Below are positions 33,450 through 40,743 of a stretch of 64,000 nt of DNA, one piece after another. The stretch lies in NCBI RefSeq assembly GCF_051859345.1, contig NZ_JBHYFV010000004.1, positions 62,001 through 126,000 of the forward strand, written 5' to 3'. Origin of the DNA: Marivita sp051859345 (lineage in GTDB: Bacteria; Pseudomonadota; Alphaproteobacteria; Rhodobacterales; Rhodobacteraceae). A program made the translations under genes and the position numbers. The notes under the pieces are model-generated. The model searched no databases and was not told the origin of the DNA. It saw only the letters and a program-made list of their open reading frames with translations. Every line of letters starts with the position of its first letter. The stretch's first letter is position 1.

Positions 33450-33461
33450 GTTAGCGCTAAC
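33450..33461. promoter_or_regulatory. Palindromic operator candidate in the edd promoter
   Basis: GTTAGCGCTAAC is a perfect 12-bp palindrome with the central CG typical of LacI/GalR-family operators. On the edd strand it occupies the 17-base spacer between TTTACT (-35-like) and TACATC (-10-like), about 50-60 bases before the edd start. The promoter elements are weak matches and the regulator is unknown. Confidence 0.55.
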
Positions 33462-33610
33462 AGTAAAGGCCTATCTCCCTCCACTGCGCGGCTTTGGCCA
33501 AAGGGGGATTTACCGCAAATTGTACGGTTTCTGCCCAGATCAGGTCCATTTGTGCGCGCATCTTACCCCCCGAGGAACAAGAGCAATCGCCCCGCAAAGG
33601 AGGCATCTAC

Positions 33611-34246
33611 ATGACGTCATTATTCAAAATGCTGGCAGGCCTGATCTTGGCTGTCACGCTCACCGCGTGCGGTGCCACGCCGTCGGCCACGCGGTCTGCG
33701 ATGCCGGATGATACCCTTCCGGGGTTTGTTTTGCCCGATGTCCGGGTCGCGAGCTATAGCGTGACGGTGCCGGAGTCGCTCAAGGTGAGTGAGCGCAATC
33801 TGTATTATCCGCATGGGGATATCGTCTGGCGCGGCGACCCGCGTGGTGATCGGCATCAGCAGGTCAAGGCGATCTTCGAGGCGGGTTTGCGCAACGCGGC
33901 CCCGATTGTTGATGGCGCACGGGCGGTTCGTCTGGACGTGCAGGTTGTGCGATTCCATGCCTTGTCTGAAAAGGCGCGCTATTCTGTTGGTGGTGTGCAT
34001 GACATCGACTTCAAATACCGACTGATGGATGTGCAGACCGGAATGCAGATCGGGCAGACCAAAGATGTCAGCGCCGATCTTGAAGCGTTGGCCGGGCAGA
34101 CCGCGATGGCCGCGGATGCGCGCGGCGAGACCCAGAAAGCGCGCATCATCGCCCATCTGACACGGGTGTTTGTCGAGGAACTGACAGTGCCCGGCGGACA
34201 TGTGAATGCGAATTTGGGTCTTCTGCAGCAGATCAACGATCTTTGA
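33611..34246 (+). CDS. Uncharacterised lipoprotein
   Basis: A 211-residue protein that starts at 33611 after AAGGAGG. The N-terminus has a hydrophobic stretch and a lipobox, LTAC at residues 17-20 (AVTLTACGAT), so it should be lipidated and held in the periplasm. The body contains a strand-rich central part, including VRLDVQVVRFHALSEKARYSVGG, reminiscent of a Rhodobacteraceae lipoprotein family (perhaps DUF6778); I am not certain of the family. It is divergent from edd and followed by rlmI. No partner genes suggest a function. Confidence 0.7.
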   Translation: MTSLFKMLAGLILAVTLTACGATPSATRSAMPDDTLPGFVLPDVRVASYSVTVPESLKVSERNLYYPHGDIVWRGDPRGDRHQQVKAIFEAGLRNAAPIVDGARAVRLDVQVVRFHALSEKARYSVGGVHDIDFKYRLMDVQTGMQIGQTKDVSADLEALAGQTAMAADARGETQKARIIAHLTRVFVEELTVPGGHVNANLGLLQQINDL

Positions 34247-34297
34247 ACCTGCAAGACGGGCTTTCCCCTTGGATGCGAGGGGCGTAAAGGGGGCGGT

Positions 34298-35494
34298 ATG
34301 ACACTGTCCCCTTTGCCCGTTATCCGGCTTCTGCCCAAAACCAAACCGCAAGCCATTCGGCGCGGCTATCCTTGGGTGTATTTCAACGAAGTGGTCACCG
34401 ACCGCCGCACCAGATCGCTTGCTCCCGGCACGATTGCGGTGCTGGAAGACGCCGAGCGCAGCCCGCTGGCGCTTGTCGCGGTGAACCCGAATTCAAAGAT
34501 CATCGGCCGCGTGCTGGATGGCCCGGATGCGGCCCATCCGGATCAGGACTGGTTTGCGACCCGTCTGCGCAAAGCGCAGTCCCTGCGCGATCGGGTGTTT
34601 CCGACGCCCTTCTATCGTTTGGTGCATGCCGAAGCGGATGGATTGCCCGGTGTGATCATCGACCGTTTCGGCGATACAGCCGTGATTCAGCCGAACGCCG
34701 CCTGGGCAGACGTTCTGTTGGAGGATCTCGCGGCGGCGCTCGCCGACGTGACCGGCGTGACAACCATCCTCAAGAACGCTGGTGGGAGGGGTCGGTCTCT
34801 GGAAGGGCTGGATGATGTGGATGCGGTACTGCTTGGGGACGCGCCCGATGCGGCGCTCCCGGTCGAGATGAACGGAGCCACCTACATGGCCGACCTGCTG
34901 GGCGGGCAGAAGACCGGCCTGTTCTTTGACCAACGCCCAAACCACGCCTTTGCGGCGCAACTGGCAAGGGACGCACGGGTGCTGGATGTCTTTTCCCATG
35001 TTGGGGGCTTTGGCCTTGCCGCATTGGCCGGAGGCGCGATGCAGACGCATTGCGTGGACGGTTCGGAAGCGGCGCTTGCGCTGGCGACCGAAGGCGCGCG
35101 CAAGATGGGGGCCGAGGACAAGCTGACCACCACCAAAGGCGATGCCTTTGACGTGCTGACGGCGCTTGGCGATGAAAACACACACTTTGAACTGGTGGTC
35201 TGTGATCCGCCTTCCTTTGCGCCTTCGCACAAGGCGCGCGAGGCCGGTCTGCGCGCCTATGAGCGGATCGCCCGTTTGTCGGCCCCGCTGGTGGCCGAAG
35301 ACGGCTTTCTTGTGCTGTGCTCCTGTTCACACGCGGTGGACCTCACGGCCTTTACGGGGGCCTGCCTGCGGGGCATCGGACGCGCCGGGCGCAGGGCGCA
35401 ACTGATCCATACCGGGCAGGCGGGACCAGATCATCCGTTGCTGCCGCAACTGGCGGAATCGGGTTACCTCAAAGCGTTGTTCTTCCGGCTGTGA
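34298..35494 (+). CDS. rlmI: RlmI-like class I SAM-dependent rRNA (cytosine-C5) methyltransferase
   Basis: A 398-residue protein with an N-terminal PUA domain (IRLLPKTKPQAIRRGYPWVYFNEV) and a C-terminal Rossmann methyltransferase: the SAM-binding VLDVFSHVGGFGLAAL, the CDPPSFAPS active-site strand and the LCSCSH segment with a catalytic-type Cys. This set is that of RlmI, which makes m5C in 23S rRNA. Length matches (about 396). A strong AAGGGGG ribosome site precedes the ATG. A PIN-domain gene starts at its stop codon in a GTGA overlap. Confidence 0.9.
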   Translation: MTLSPLPVIRLLPKTKPQAIRRGYPWVYFNEVVTDRRTRSLAPGTIAVLEDAERSPLALVAVNPNSKIIGRVLDGPDAAHPDQDWFATRLRKAQSLRDRVFPTPFYRLVHAEADGLPGVIIDRFGDTAVIQPNAAWADVLLEDLAAALADVTGVTTILKNAGGRGRSLEGLDDVDAVLLGDAPDAALPVEMNGATYMADLLGGQKTGLFFDQRPNHAFAAQLARDARVLDVFSHVGGFGLAALAGGAMQTHCVDGSEAALALATEGARKMGAEDKLTTTKGDAFDVLTALGDENTHFELVVCDPPSFAPSHKAREAGLRAYERIARLSAPLVAEDGFLVLCSCSHAVDLTAFTGACLRGIGRAGRRAQLIHTGQAGPDHPLLPQLAESGYLKALFFRL

Positions 35495-36036
35495 AGGTTC
35501 TTCTCGACACATGTGTGCTTTACCCGACGGTGATGCGCGAAGTGGTGTTGGGAGTGGCGGCGCAGGGCCTGTTCGAACCGCTTTGGTCGGAACGTATTCT
35601 GGGCGAATGGTCCCGCGCGGCAGCCAAGCTGGGTCCGCAGGGGCAGGTTCAGGCAGATGCCGAGATCGCGATGGTGTCCGCCCATTGGCCCAAAGCCAAG
35701 GTGACCCCGACGCCTTCCTTGATGGGTCGACTGTGGCTGCCGGATGCCAATGACATCCATGTTCTGGCGGCTGCGATTGCCGGGCATGCAGATGTGATCC
35801 TGACGGTCAACGCCAAGGATTTTCCACGCAACATTCTTGCTGAAGAAGGGGTGTCGCGATCCGATCCGGACGCGTTTCTGCTTGGGCTTCATGCCAGTGC
35901 GCCAGAGGCCGTGTCCGATGCGGTGAGCAAAGTACATACCGAGGCGAACCGATTGTCGGATCGACCCTGGGAGCTGCGCAAGCTGCTGAAAAAGGCACGT
36001 TTGCCCCGTTTGGGCAAAGCCCTGGAAATGGGCTGA
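35491..36036 (+). CDS. PIN-domain ribonuclease-like protein
   Basis: A 181-residue PIN domain with acidic active-site residues: Asp6 (VLLDTCVLYP), Glu in ILGEWSRA, and Asp pairs in PDANDIHVLAAAI and TVNAKDFPRN. PIN proteins are ribonucleases, often VapC toxins. Here no antitoxin gene is seen on either side. The GTG start at 35491 overlaps the rlmI stop, which couples it to an rRNA methyltransferase. It may be an RNA-processing enzyme rather than a toxin; neither is shown. Confidence 0.75.
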   Translation: MKVLLDTCVLYPTVMREVVLGVAAQGLFEPLWSERILGEWSRAAAKLGPQGQVQADAEIAMVSAHWPKAKVTPTPSLMGRLWLPDANDIHVLAAAIAGHADVILTVNAKDFPRNILAEEGVSRSDPDAFLLGLHASAPEAVSDAVSKVHTEANRLSDRPWELRKLLKKARLPRLGKALEMG

Positions 36037-36082
36037 GGCGGGTTCCTCAGAACGGTCCCTGAGCCCGCGATACGCTTCGACG

Positions 36083-37267
36083 TCAGCGAAGGTAACCCAT
36101 AGGATCCACGCTGTCGAAGCCCTTGCGCACCTCGAAATGCACCCGCGCCGGTTCAAAATCGGCCACTTTTGCAATTGACTGTCCCCGGCTGACGGCATCG
36201 CCCTTGGCAACCGAGATATTGTCGACATGGGTGTAGACGGTCAGCAGGTTGTCGGGATGGCGGATCACGAGAATATTGATTCCGTCCGTGTTGCGGGTGA
36301 TCGCGGCGACCTGACCGCTGGCTGCGGCCGTGACAGTTGTGCCCACCGAAGCGCCGATGTCGATGCCATCATTGCGGCCTTTGGCGTATTCGCGGATGAT
36401 GCTGCCCTGCACCGGATAGCTCATCGCGGCGTTTGACGCGCTGGCGGCAGTCTGGGTGCCGACATTGGCAACCGGCTTGGCTGTGGCGGCTGGTGTGGCG
36501 GCCGCCGGGGCTGGCGTTTCTTCGGGCAGGGGCTGCGACGCGGACGGGGGTTCCGGTGTCGGCGACCCACTTCCCGGAGCAATCGGAGCGTCTTCGCGGG
36601 GCGCTGCGGCCTGGGTGACGACGGGGATCAGCAGGTACTGCCCTTCGCGCAGCGTGAAATTGCTGTCCAGACTGTTCCACTCTGCAAGCGAACGCACGGA
36701 CACGTTGTAAAGCCGCGAGATGGTAAAGGCGGTTTCGCCGCGTTTGACCTGGTGGCGGATCGGCTCGTTTCCATCCTGGGGCGTGGCCCGTTGCGTCGGG
36801 GTGGGAGTCGAGCGTTCGATGGCATCACTTGCCAGGGTTGTGATGTCGATGTCCGAGGGTGCGCCGATCGGACCGGTTGTCGCCGCTCCTGTGGCTGGGG
36901 ACGGTTCCGCGACCCGGCGGGGCAGGGCGATGATTTCGCCGGCACGCAGCGGATCGCCGGTCTGCACGCCATTGTAGCGGGCAAGCTCTGATGCGGGCAG
37001 GCCGACGCGCGATGCAAGCGTCGCAAGCGTATCGCCGCGCTGTGCCACGGCCACCTGGTAGGTCGGATACGAGATCACGCCGCGGTTGTCCGGGTCGGGC
37101 CGGGGCGCGGTTGCGGCGCGGGCGGCGTCTGCCGTGTTGAAGCCGCCGTTCAGGACGCCGCGCATATCAAGATCAAGAGGTTCGGAACAGGCCGCAAGCA
37201 GCGCCAGCAGCGACAGACTGGTGCCAACCTGAAGGCCGGAACGAAAGGAACGTGAAAGATGTGCCAT
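36083..37267 (-). CDS. nlpD: NlpD-like LysM/LytM lipoprotein with degenerate peptidase domain
   Basis: A 394-residue lipoprotein. A lipobox (LALLAACS) ends the signal; two LysM domains follow (VAQRGDTLATLASRVG near 90, VKRGETAFTISRLYN near 215), then a proline-rich linker and an M23/LytM domain (from about 300). The zinc ligands appear lost: the first-ligand site reads NDGIDIG instead of HxGxD, and the last is VHFEVR without the HxH. NlpD in E. coli is likewise inactive and activates amidases during division. The order surE-pcm-nlpD matches E. coli, but no rpoS follows. The start at 37267 was chosen for its lipoprotein signal. Confidence 0.85.
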   Translation of the reverse strand: MAHLSRSFRSGLQVGTSLSLLALLAACSEPLDLDMRGVLNGGFNTADAARAATAPRPDPDNRGVISYPTYQVAVAQRGDTLATLASRVGLPASELARYNGVQTGDPLRAGEIIALPRRVAEPSPATGAATTGPIGAPSDIDITTLASDAIERSTPTPTQRATPQDGNEPIRHQVKRGETAFTISRLYNVSVRSLAEWNSLDSNFTLREGQYLLIPVVTQAAAPREDAPIAPGSGSPTPEPPSASQPLPEETPAPAAATPAATAKPVANVGTQTAASASNAAMSYPVQGSIIREYAKGRNDGIDIGASVGTTVTAAASGQVAAITRNTDGINILVIRHPDNLLTVYTHVDNISVAKGDAVSRGQSIAKVADFEPARVHFEVRKGFDSVDPMGYLR

Positions 37268-37328
37268 GTCGATTTCCTCAAATGCGCCGGTTGTCCCCCA
37301 AGCGTCATGCCTCCATAGTATGCCCGCT

Positions 37329-37970
37329 TTATCCGTCGCGGGCCACCCCTTCGACCAGTGGAACAAAACGCACTGGCCTCAATTCATCGTAATCCAGCCC
37401 GTCAGGCGTGCGCCGCACCCGGATCAGGTGCTGAACGGCGTCCGATTGGCCCACCGGCAGCACCATGATTCCCCCCACCTTGAGCTGCGCCAGCAACGGT
37501 CCGGGTGGGTCTTCTGCAGCTGCGGTGACAAGGATGCGGTCGAAGGGCGCCTGATCGGGCAAGCCGAAACTGCCATCGGCGGTGAAGGCGGTCACATTGG
37601 TCAGGCCCAATTGGTCGAACACCTCGCGTGCCTCGCGCACCAGGCGCTGATGGCGATCCACCGTGTAGACCCTGCGGGCCAGCTGGCTCAGGATCGCGGC
37701 CTGATACCCCGACCCGGTGCCCACCTCGAGAACGGTGTCGCGGGCGGTGACTTCCAGTGCCTGTGTCATCAGACCAACCACCGAGGGCTGGCTGATCGTT
37801 TGACCGCAGGCAATGGGAAGCGGCATGTCCTCATAGGCGCGTTCGGCGAAATAACCCCGGATAAACGGCGCGCGGTCGACCTGCTCCATCGCGGTGAGCA
37901 CGGCGGCATTGGTCACGCCGCGCGACCGGAGCGCATAGAGGAACTGCATCTTGAGTTCCGCGTTTTCCAT
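37329..37970 (-). CDS. pcm: Protein-L-isoaspartate O-methyltransferase
   Basis: A 213-residue SAM-dependent methyltransferase that repairs isoaspartyl residues in damaged proteins. The motif VLEVGTGSGYQAAILSQLA is the SAM-binding strand; DRAPFIRG, the MPLPIACGQTISQP (substrate-binding) and ILVTAAAEDPPGPLLAQLKVGG segments complete the PCMT set. Its start and the stop of surE share one base (TGATG). It is probably co-transcribed with surE and nlpD, forming a stationary-phase protein and cell-wall repair unit. Confidence 0.93.
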   Translation of the reverse strand: MENAELKMQFLYALRSRGVTNAAVLTAMEQVDRAPFIRGYFAERAYEDMPLPIACGQTISQPSVVGLMTQALEVTARDTVLEVGTGSGYQAAILSQLARRVYTVDRHQRLVREAREVFDQLGLTNVTAFTADGSFGLPDQAPFDRILVTAAAEDPPGPLLAQLKVGGIMVLPVGQSDAVQHLIRVRRTPDGLDYDELRPVRFVPLVEGVARDG

Positions 37971-38755
37971 CAGCGAAAGGCGTCCCGCATCGCGTCAAGT
38001 TGTTCATGGGCGGTCAGATCGGCGCGCATCGGTGTGACGCTGATATATCCGGCCAGGTTTTCCGACGCGTCGCTGCCCGGTGCTGTCGGCGCGCGCTGAT
38101 CGCCGCCCTTGATCCACAGGAAGCGCCGACCAGAGGGCGAATTGTGCGGCTCCACGGAAAAGCGCGTGCCGTTGCGGATGCCCTGCGGTGTGATCCTTGT
38201 TCCATTGACGGCAGCGGCAGGCACCGGTGGGAAGTTCACGTTGTAGAACAATCGGTAGCCATCCTGTCCTTGCGGATCATGGGCAAGAATCCGCCGGATC
38301 ACGTCGGTGCCATGAAGGCGGGCCGCTTCGAACGGGTCGTCGGCCTGCGCGTTGTCGGGGCCGTAATATTGCGACAGGGCAATTGCGGGGATGCCTTGCA
38401 AAGCGGCTTCCATCGCGCCGCCCAGTGTGCCGGAGTATAGCGCGTTCTCGGCCGAATTGTTGCCCCTGTTGACGCCCGACAGCACAAGGTCCGGGGGGAC
38501 GTCGAACATGACATCGTGCAATCCGGCCAGAACGCAATCCGCCGGGCTGCCTTCGGCGGCAAAGCGGCGTTCGCCCATTTCGCTGACCATCATCGGGTGG
38601 GTGTAACTGATGCAGTGGCCAACGCCGGATTGTTCGAACGCGGGGGCGACCGTCCAGACCTCGCCATCGGTCCCGGCCAGATCATGGGCGATCTCCGTGA
38701 GCACCTTCAGCCCCGGCGCGTTGATCCCGTCATCGTTGGTAATGAGTATGCGCAT
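37970..38755 (-). CDS. surE: 5'/3'-nucleotidase SurE
   Basis: A 261-residue phosphatase with the SurE opening MRILITNDDGINAPG (metal-binding Asp8 and Asp9), the SGVNRGNNSAENALYSGTLGGAMEA block and the VNFP segment. It removes phosphate from nucleoside monophosphates and is a survival protein of stationary phase. The ATG at 38755 is preferred over an in-frame upstream one. It overlaps pcm by one base and is the first gene of the surE-pcm-nlpD unit. Two palindromes lie just upstream of it. Confidence 0.94.
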   Translation of the reverse strand: MRILITNDDGINAPGLKVLTEIAHDLAGTDGEVWTVAPAFEQSGVGHCISYTHPMMVSEMGERRFAAEGSPADCVLAGLHDVMFDVPPDLVLSGVNRGNNSAENALYSGTLGGAMEAALQGIPAIALSQYYGPDNAQADDPFEAARLHGTDVIRRILAHDPQGQDGYRLFYNVNFPPVPAAAVNGTRITPQGIRNGTRFSVEPHNSPSGRRFLWIKGGDQRAPTAPGSDASENLAGYISVTPMRADLTAHEQLDAMRDAFR

Positions 38756-38832
38756 CTGCTCTGCCTTGCTTTGTCCCTGCATAGGCCAACCCCTGCCTTG
38801 CGGCAAGCATCCGCCTGTTGGCGTCGGGCGGC

Positions 38833-38874
38833 GATTTTCCGTTGACGGAAAATCTCGGATGCGTCGACGCATCC
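38833..38874. repeat. Tandem pair of perfect palindromes upstream of surE
   Basis: GATTTTCCGT-TG-ACGGAAAATC (38833-38854, two perfect 10-base arms) is followed at once by GGATGCGTCGACGCATCC (38857-38874, an 18-bp perfect palindrome). They lie between the SDR gene and surE, both read leftward. The doublet could end SDR transcription or be a REP-like dispersed element; I see no other copy in this window. Confidence 0.75.
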
Positions 38875-38884
38875 GGCACCTGGA

Positions 38885-39541
38885 TCAATCCGCGAGGATC
38901 TCGGGCAACAACCGTGCGGCTTCATCTGCCGGGTTGGCCAGCACGCTGCGGTCTTCGCCGGGGTGGAATCGCGCGCGCAGATGCGTGCCCATGGGCCTTG
39001 GCGAGAGAAGCCGAACCTTTGGACCAATCGACACGGTTTCGGCCTGCCAACTGCGGACCAGACTGATCTGCGCCGATTTGGTGGTCCCGTAATGACCAAA
39101 GAACTTTTCACCAGCGTGATTGTCCTCGAAGAACACCGCGCTGCCGTCCTTTTTCAGGAGCGCCGAAACATAGGGCACCAGGTGCGCCATCGCGTCGAGG
39201 TTGATCGACAGGGATTTCTGCCAATCCTTGGCATCCATGTGATCCACCGGCGTCAACGGTGCGGCGTGGATCGCCGTGTGAACCCAAAGCGCGATCTGAC
39301 CCCAGCGGTCATGCACCGAGCGGCACAGCTGCGCCATTGCGTCCGCCTTGGTGATATCCATCGGGGCCAACGTGGCGCTGCCGCCCTTTTGCTGGATGCG
39401 GTCGTCAAGCTCTTCCAGCCCACCCACAGTGCGCGCCACGGCAATGACATGATGCGTGTCGGCCAATGCCTCTGCCAGCGCAAAGCCAAGACCGCGAGAG
39501 GCGCCGGTGACCAGCGCGAGGGGGCGAGATGTATCCGTCAT
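38885..39541 (-). CDS. Short-chain dehydrogenase/reductase
   Basis: A 218-residue SDR with the cofactor motif TGASRGLGFALAEAL near residue 12, and YGTTKSA as the active YxxxK. The usual NNAG is replaced by a HTAIHA-like stretch, and the C-terminal part is short and ends in a basic/acidic tail. It is a single gene between the surE palindromes and bioY. The substrate is unknown; classical SDRs are of about 250 residues so it is on the short side. Confidence 0.8.
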   Translation of the reverse strand: MTDTSRPLALVTGASRGLGFALAEALADTHHVIAVARTVGGLEELDDRIQQKGGSATLAPMDITKADAMAQLCRSVHDRWGQIALWVHTAIHAAPLTPVDHMDAKDWQKSLSINLDAMAHLVPYVSALLKKDGSAVFFEDNHAGEKFFGHYGTTKSAQISLVRSWQAETVSIGPKVRLLSPRPMGTHLRARFHPGEDRSVLANPADEAARLLPEILAD

Positions 39542-39588
39542 GCGCAGTCACATGCCTTTTTGGCGACCCGCCCGCAAGAGGGCAGTGC

Positions 39589-39617
39589 TTGACTTGATGC
39601 TGCAATTGCAGAATTAA
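39589..39617 (+). promoter_or_regulatory. bioY promoter with perfect palindrome in the spacer
   Basis: TTGACT (39589-39594), a 17-base spacer and AATTAA (39612-39617). The perfect 12-bp palindrome CTGCAATTGCAG (39600-39611) fills the spacer, a natural place for a repressor. It does not match the TTATnnATAA box usual for alphaproteobacterial BioR, so another biotin-sensing regulator may be involved, by inference. Confidence 0.45.
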
Positions 39618-39653
39618 CGGGGGCAAATGACACTCATACGAGGGATATTGGCC

Positions 39654-40244
39654 ATGACACTTACACAAGCCGCCTTTGGCAAGACAACTCTGCTCCGTCA
39701 GGCGCTGCTCGCGCTGGGTGGGGCGGCCTTCATCGCCGCAGCGACACAGATCTCGGTGCCGTTCTTTCCGGTTCCGATGACGCTTCAGACATTGGCGATC
39801 CTGATCGTCGGCCTGAGCTTTGGCGCGCGTCTTGGGACGGCGACTTTGATCACCTACCTTGGCTACGGCGCGATGGGTCTGCCGGTGTTCGCCAATGGCA
39901 TGAACGGTCTGGCCTTTGCCGGCCCGACTGCAGGTTTCCTTCTGGGTTTTGTCCTGATGGCGGGTCTGGCCGGTCTGGCGACGGATCGCGGGATTGCCAA
40001 GGGCTTCGTGTCCACCACTCTGGTGACACTGGGGCTGGCGGCGCTGCTCTACATCCCCGGCATCGCGTGGCCTCTGGCGGTTGCGTCGGCAACGGGTGTC
40101 GAGGCAGGTTGGGTCGGCCAGGAGATCGGCTACTACTGGACCTACTTCATCGCGCCCTTCCTGATCGGCGATGTCGTCAAGGCGGTGATTGCGGCGCTGG
40201 TCGTGACTGGTGCGTGGAAAGTACTGGCGGGTCGGAAAGCCTGA
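39654..40244 (+). CDS. bioY: Biotin transporter BioY (ECF S component)
   Basis: A 196-residue membrane protein with about six helices. The family blocks are present: VPFFPVPMTLQTLAILIVGLSFG, GYGAMGLPVFANG and FAGPTAGFLLGFVLMA. BioY binds biotin and works alone or with the ECF module AT. The start at 39654 is preceded by GAGGGATATT; a start 9 codons upstream is possible. It has its own promoter, and a strong terminator follows at 40271. No bioM or bioN is adjacent. Confidence 0.93.
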   Translation: MTLTQAAFGKTTLLRQALLALGGAAFIAAATQISVPFFPVPMTLQTLAILIVGLSFGARLGTATLITYLGYGAMGLPVFANGMNGLAFAGPTAGFLLGFVLMAGLAGLATDRGIAKGFVSTTLVTLGLAALLYIPGIAWPLAVASATGVEAGWVGQEIGYYWTYFIAPFLIGDVVKAVIAALVVTGAWKVLAGRKA

Positions 40245-40270
40245 GATTTTACCAAACGGAAAAAAAATAG

Positions 40271-40307
40271 AAACCCCCGTCGAGACATCGGCGGGGGTTT
40301 TCTTTTT
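40271..40307 (+). terminator. Rho-independent terminator of bioY
   Basis: AAACCCCCGTCG pairs with CGGCGGGGGTTT (one G-U) around a 6-base loop, followed by TTTTCTTTTT. It begins 26 bases after the bioY stop. Confidence 0.92.
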
Positions 40308-40340
40308 GGGGGGCGCTGTCGCCGTCGCGCAAGCGCGACT

Positions 40341-40370
40341 CCTCCGGGATATTTTTGAACCAGAGAAGAT
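40341..40370 (+). repeat. Copy 1 of a short dispersed intergenic repeat
   Basis: CCTCCGGGATATTTTTGAACC with AGAGAAG after it resembles, on the opposite strand, the sequence at 54905-54936 (shared CCTCCG, TATTTT, CC, AGAAG). Both are in intergenic or gene-edge DNA. It follows the bioY terminator. Function unknown. Confidence 0.5.
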
Positions 40371-40380
40371 CGGGTCGCGT

Positions 40381-40647
40381 TCAGGAATTTGGTGCGGGCA
40401 TTTCGAGCCAGTGCGCGGTGCCATTGCGGGCCAACGCCACGCGACCCTCTTCGATGGCAACGATGGTCTTACCGTTCACGGTATCGCCACGCGACACGGT
40501 GGCGGTCTTGCCGCCACGCAGTTTCAGCAGGGCCTGCAGATCGGACTGTGATCCGAAGGTCCCGAGCAGGGTCAGCGCGCCGCCGAGGTCGCGTGTGGTC
40601 TGGGTCGCCTCTTGGGCCACCTGAGGCGGGGTTGGTTCTTGTGCCAT
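40381..40647 (-). CDS. Small PilP/GspC-like protein of unknown function
   Basis: 88 residues from an ATG at 40647; an alternative TTG start at 40701 would add 18. The sequence ends in a strand-rich segment, LLGTFGSQSDLQALLKLRGGKTATVSRGDTVNGKTIVAIEEGRVALARNG, that looks like the compact beta domain seen in PilP or GspC-type periplasmic subunits (thin similarity). It follows purF in the leftward block with a gap of about 96 bases. No pilus or secretion genes accompany it. Confidence 0.55.
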   Translation of the reverse strand: MAQEPTPPQVAQEATQTTRDLGGALTLLGTFGSQSDLQALLKLRGGKTATVSRGDTVNGKTIVAIEEGRVALARNGTAHWLEMPAPNS

Positions 40648-40743
40648 GATGCTTGCGTTATCTGTTTCAATCGCCTGCCAGATGGGGGCGATTACAGGCA
40701 ATGAAAAGCAGGCATTTTGCCCTGCGCGGAAGGTCGCCGAGGG

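Noticed and set aside
35491..36036. Calling the PIN protein a VapC toxin
   Set aside because: No antitoxin gene is found on either side, so the toxin label is unsupported.
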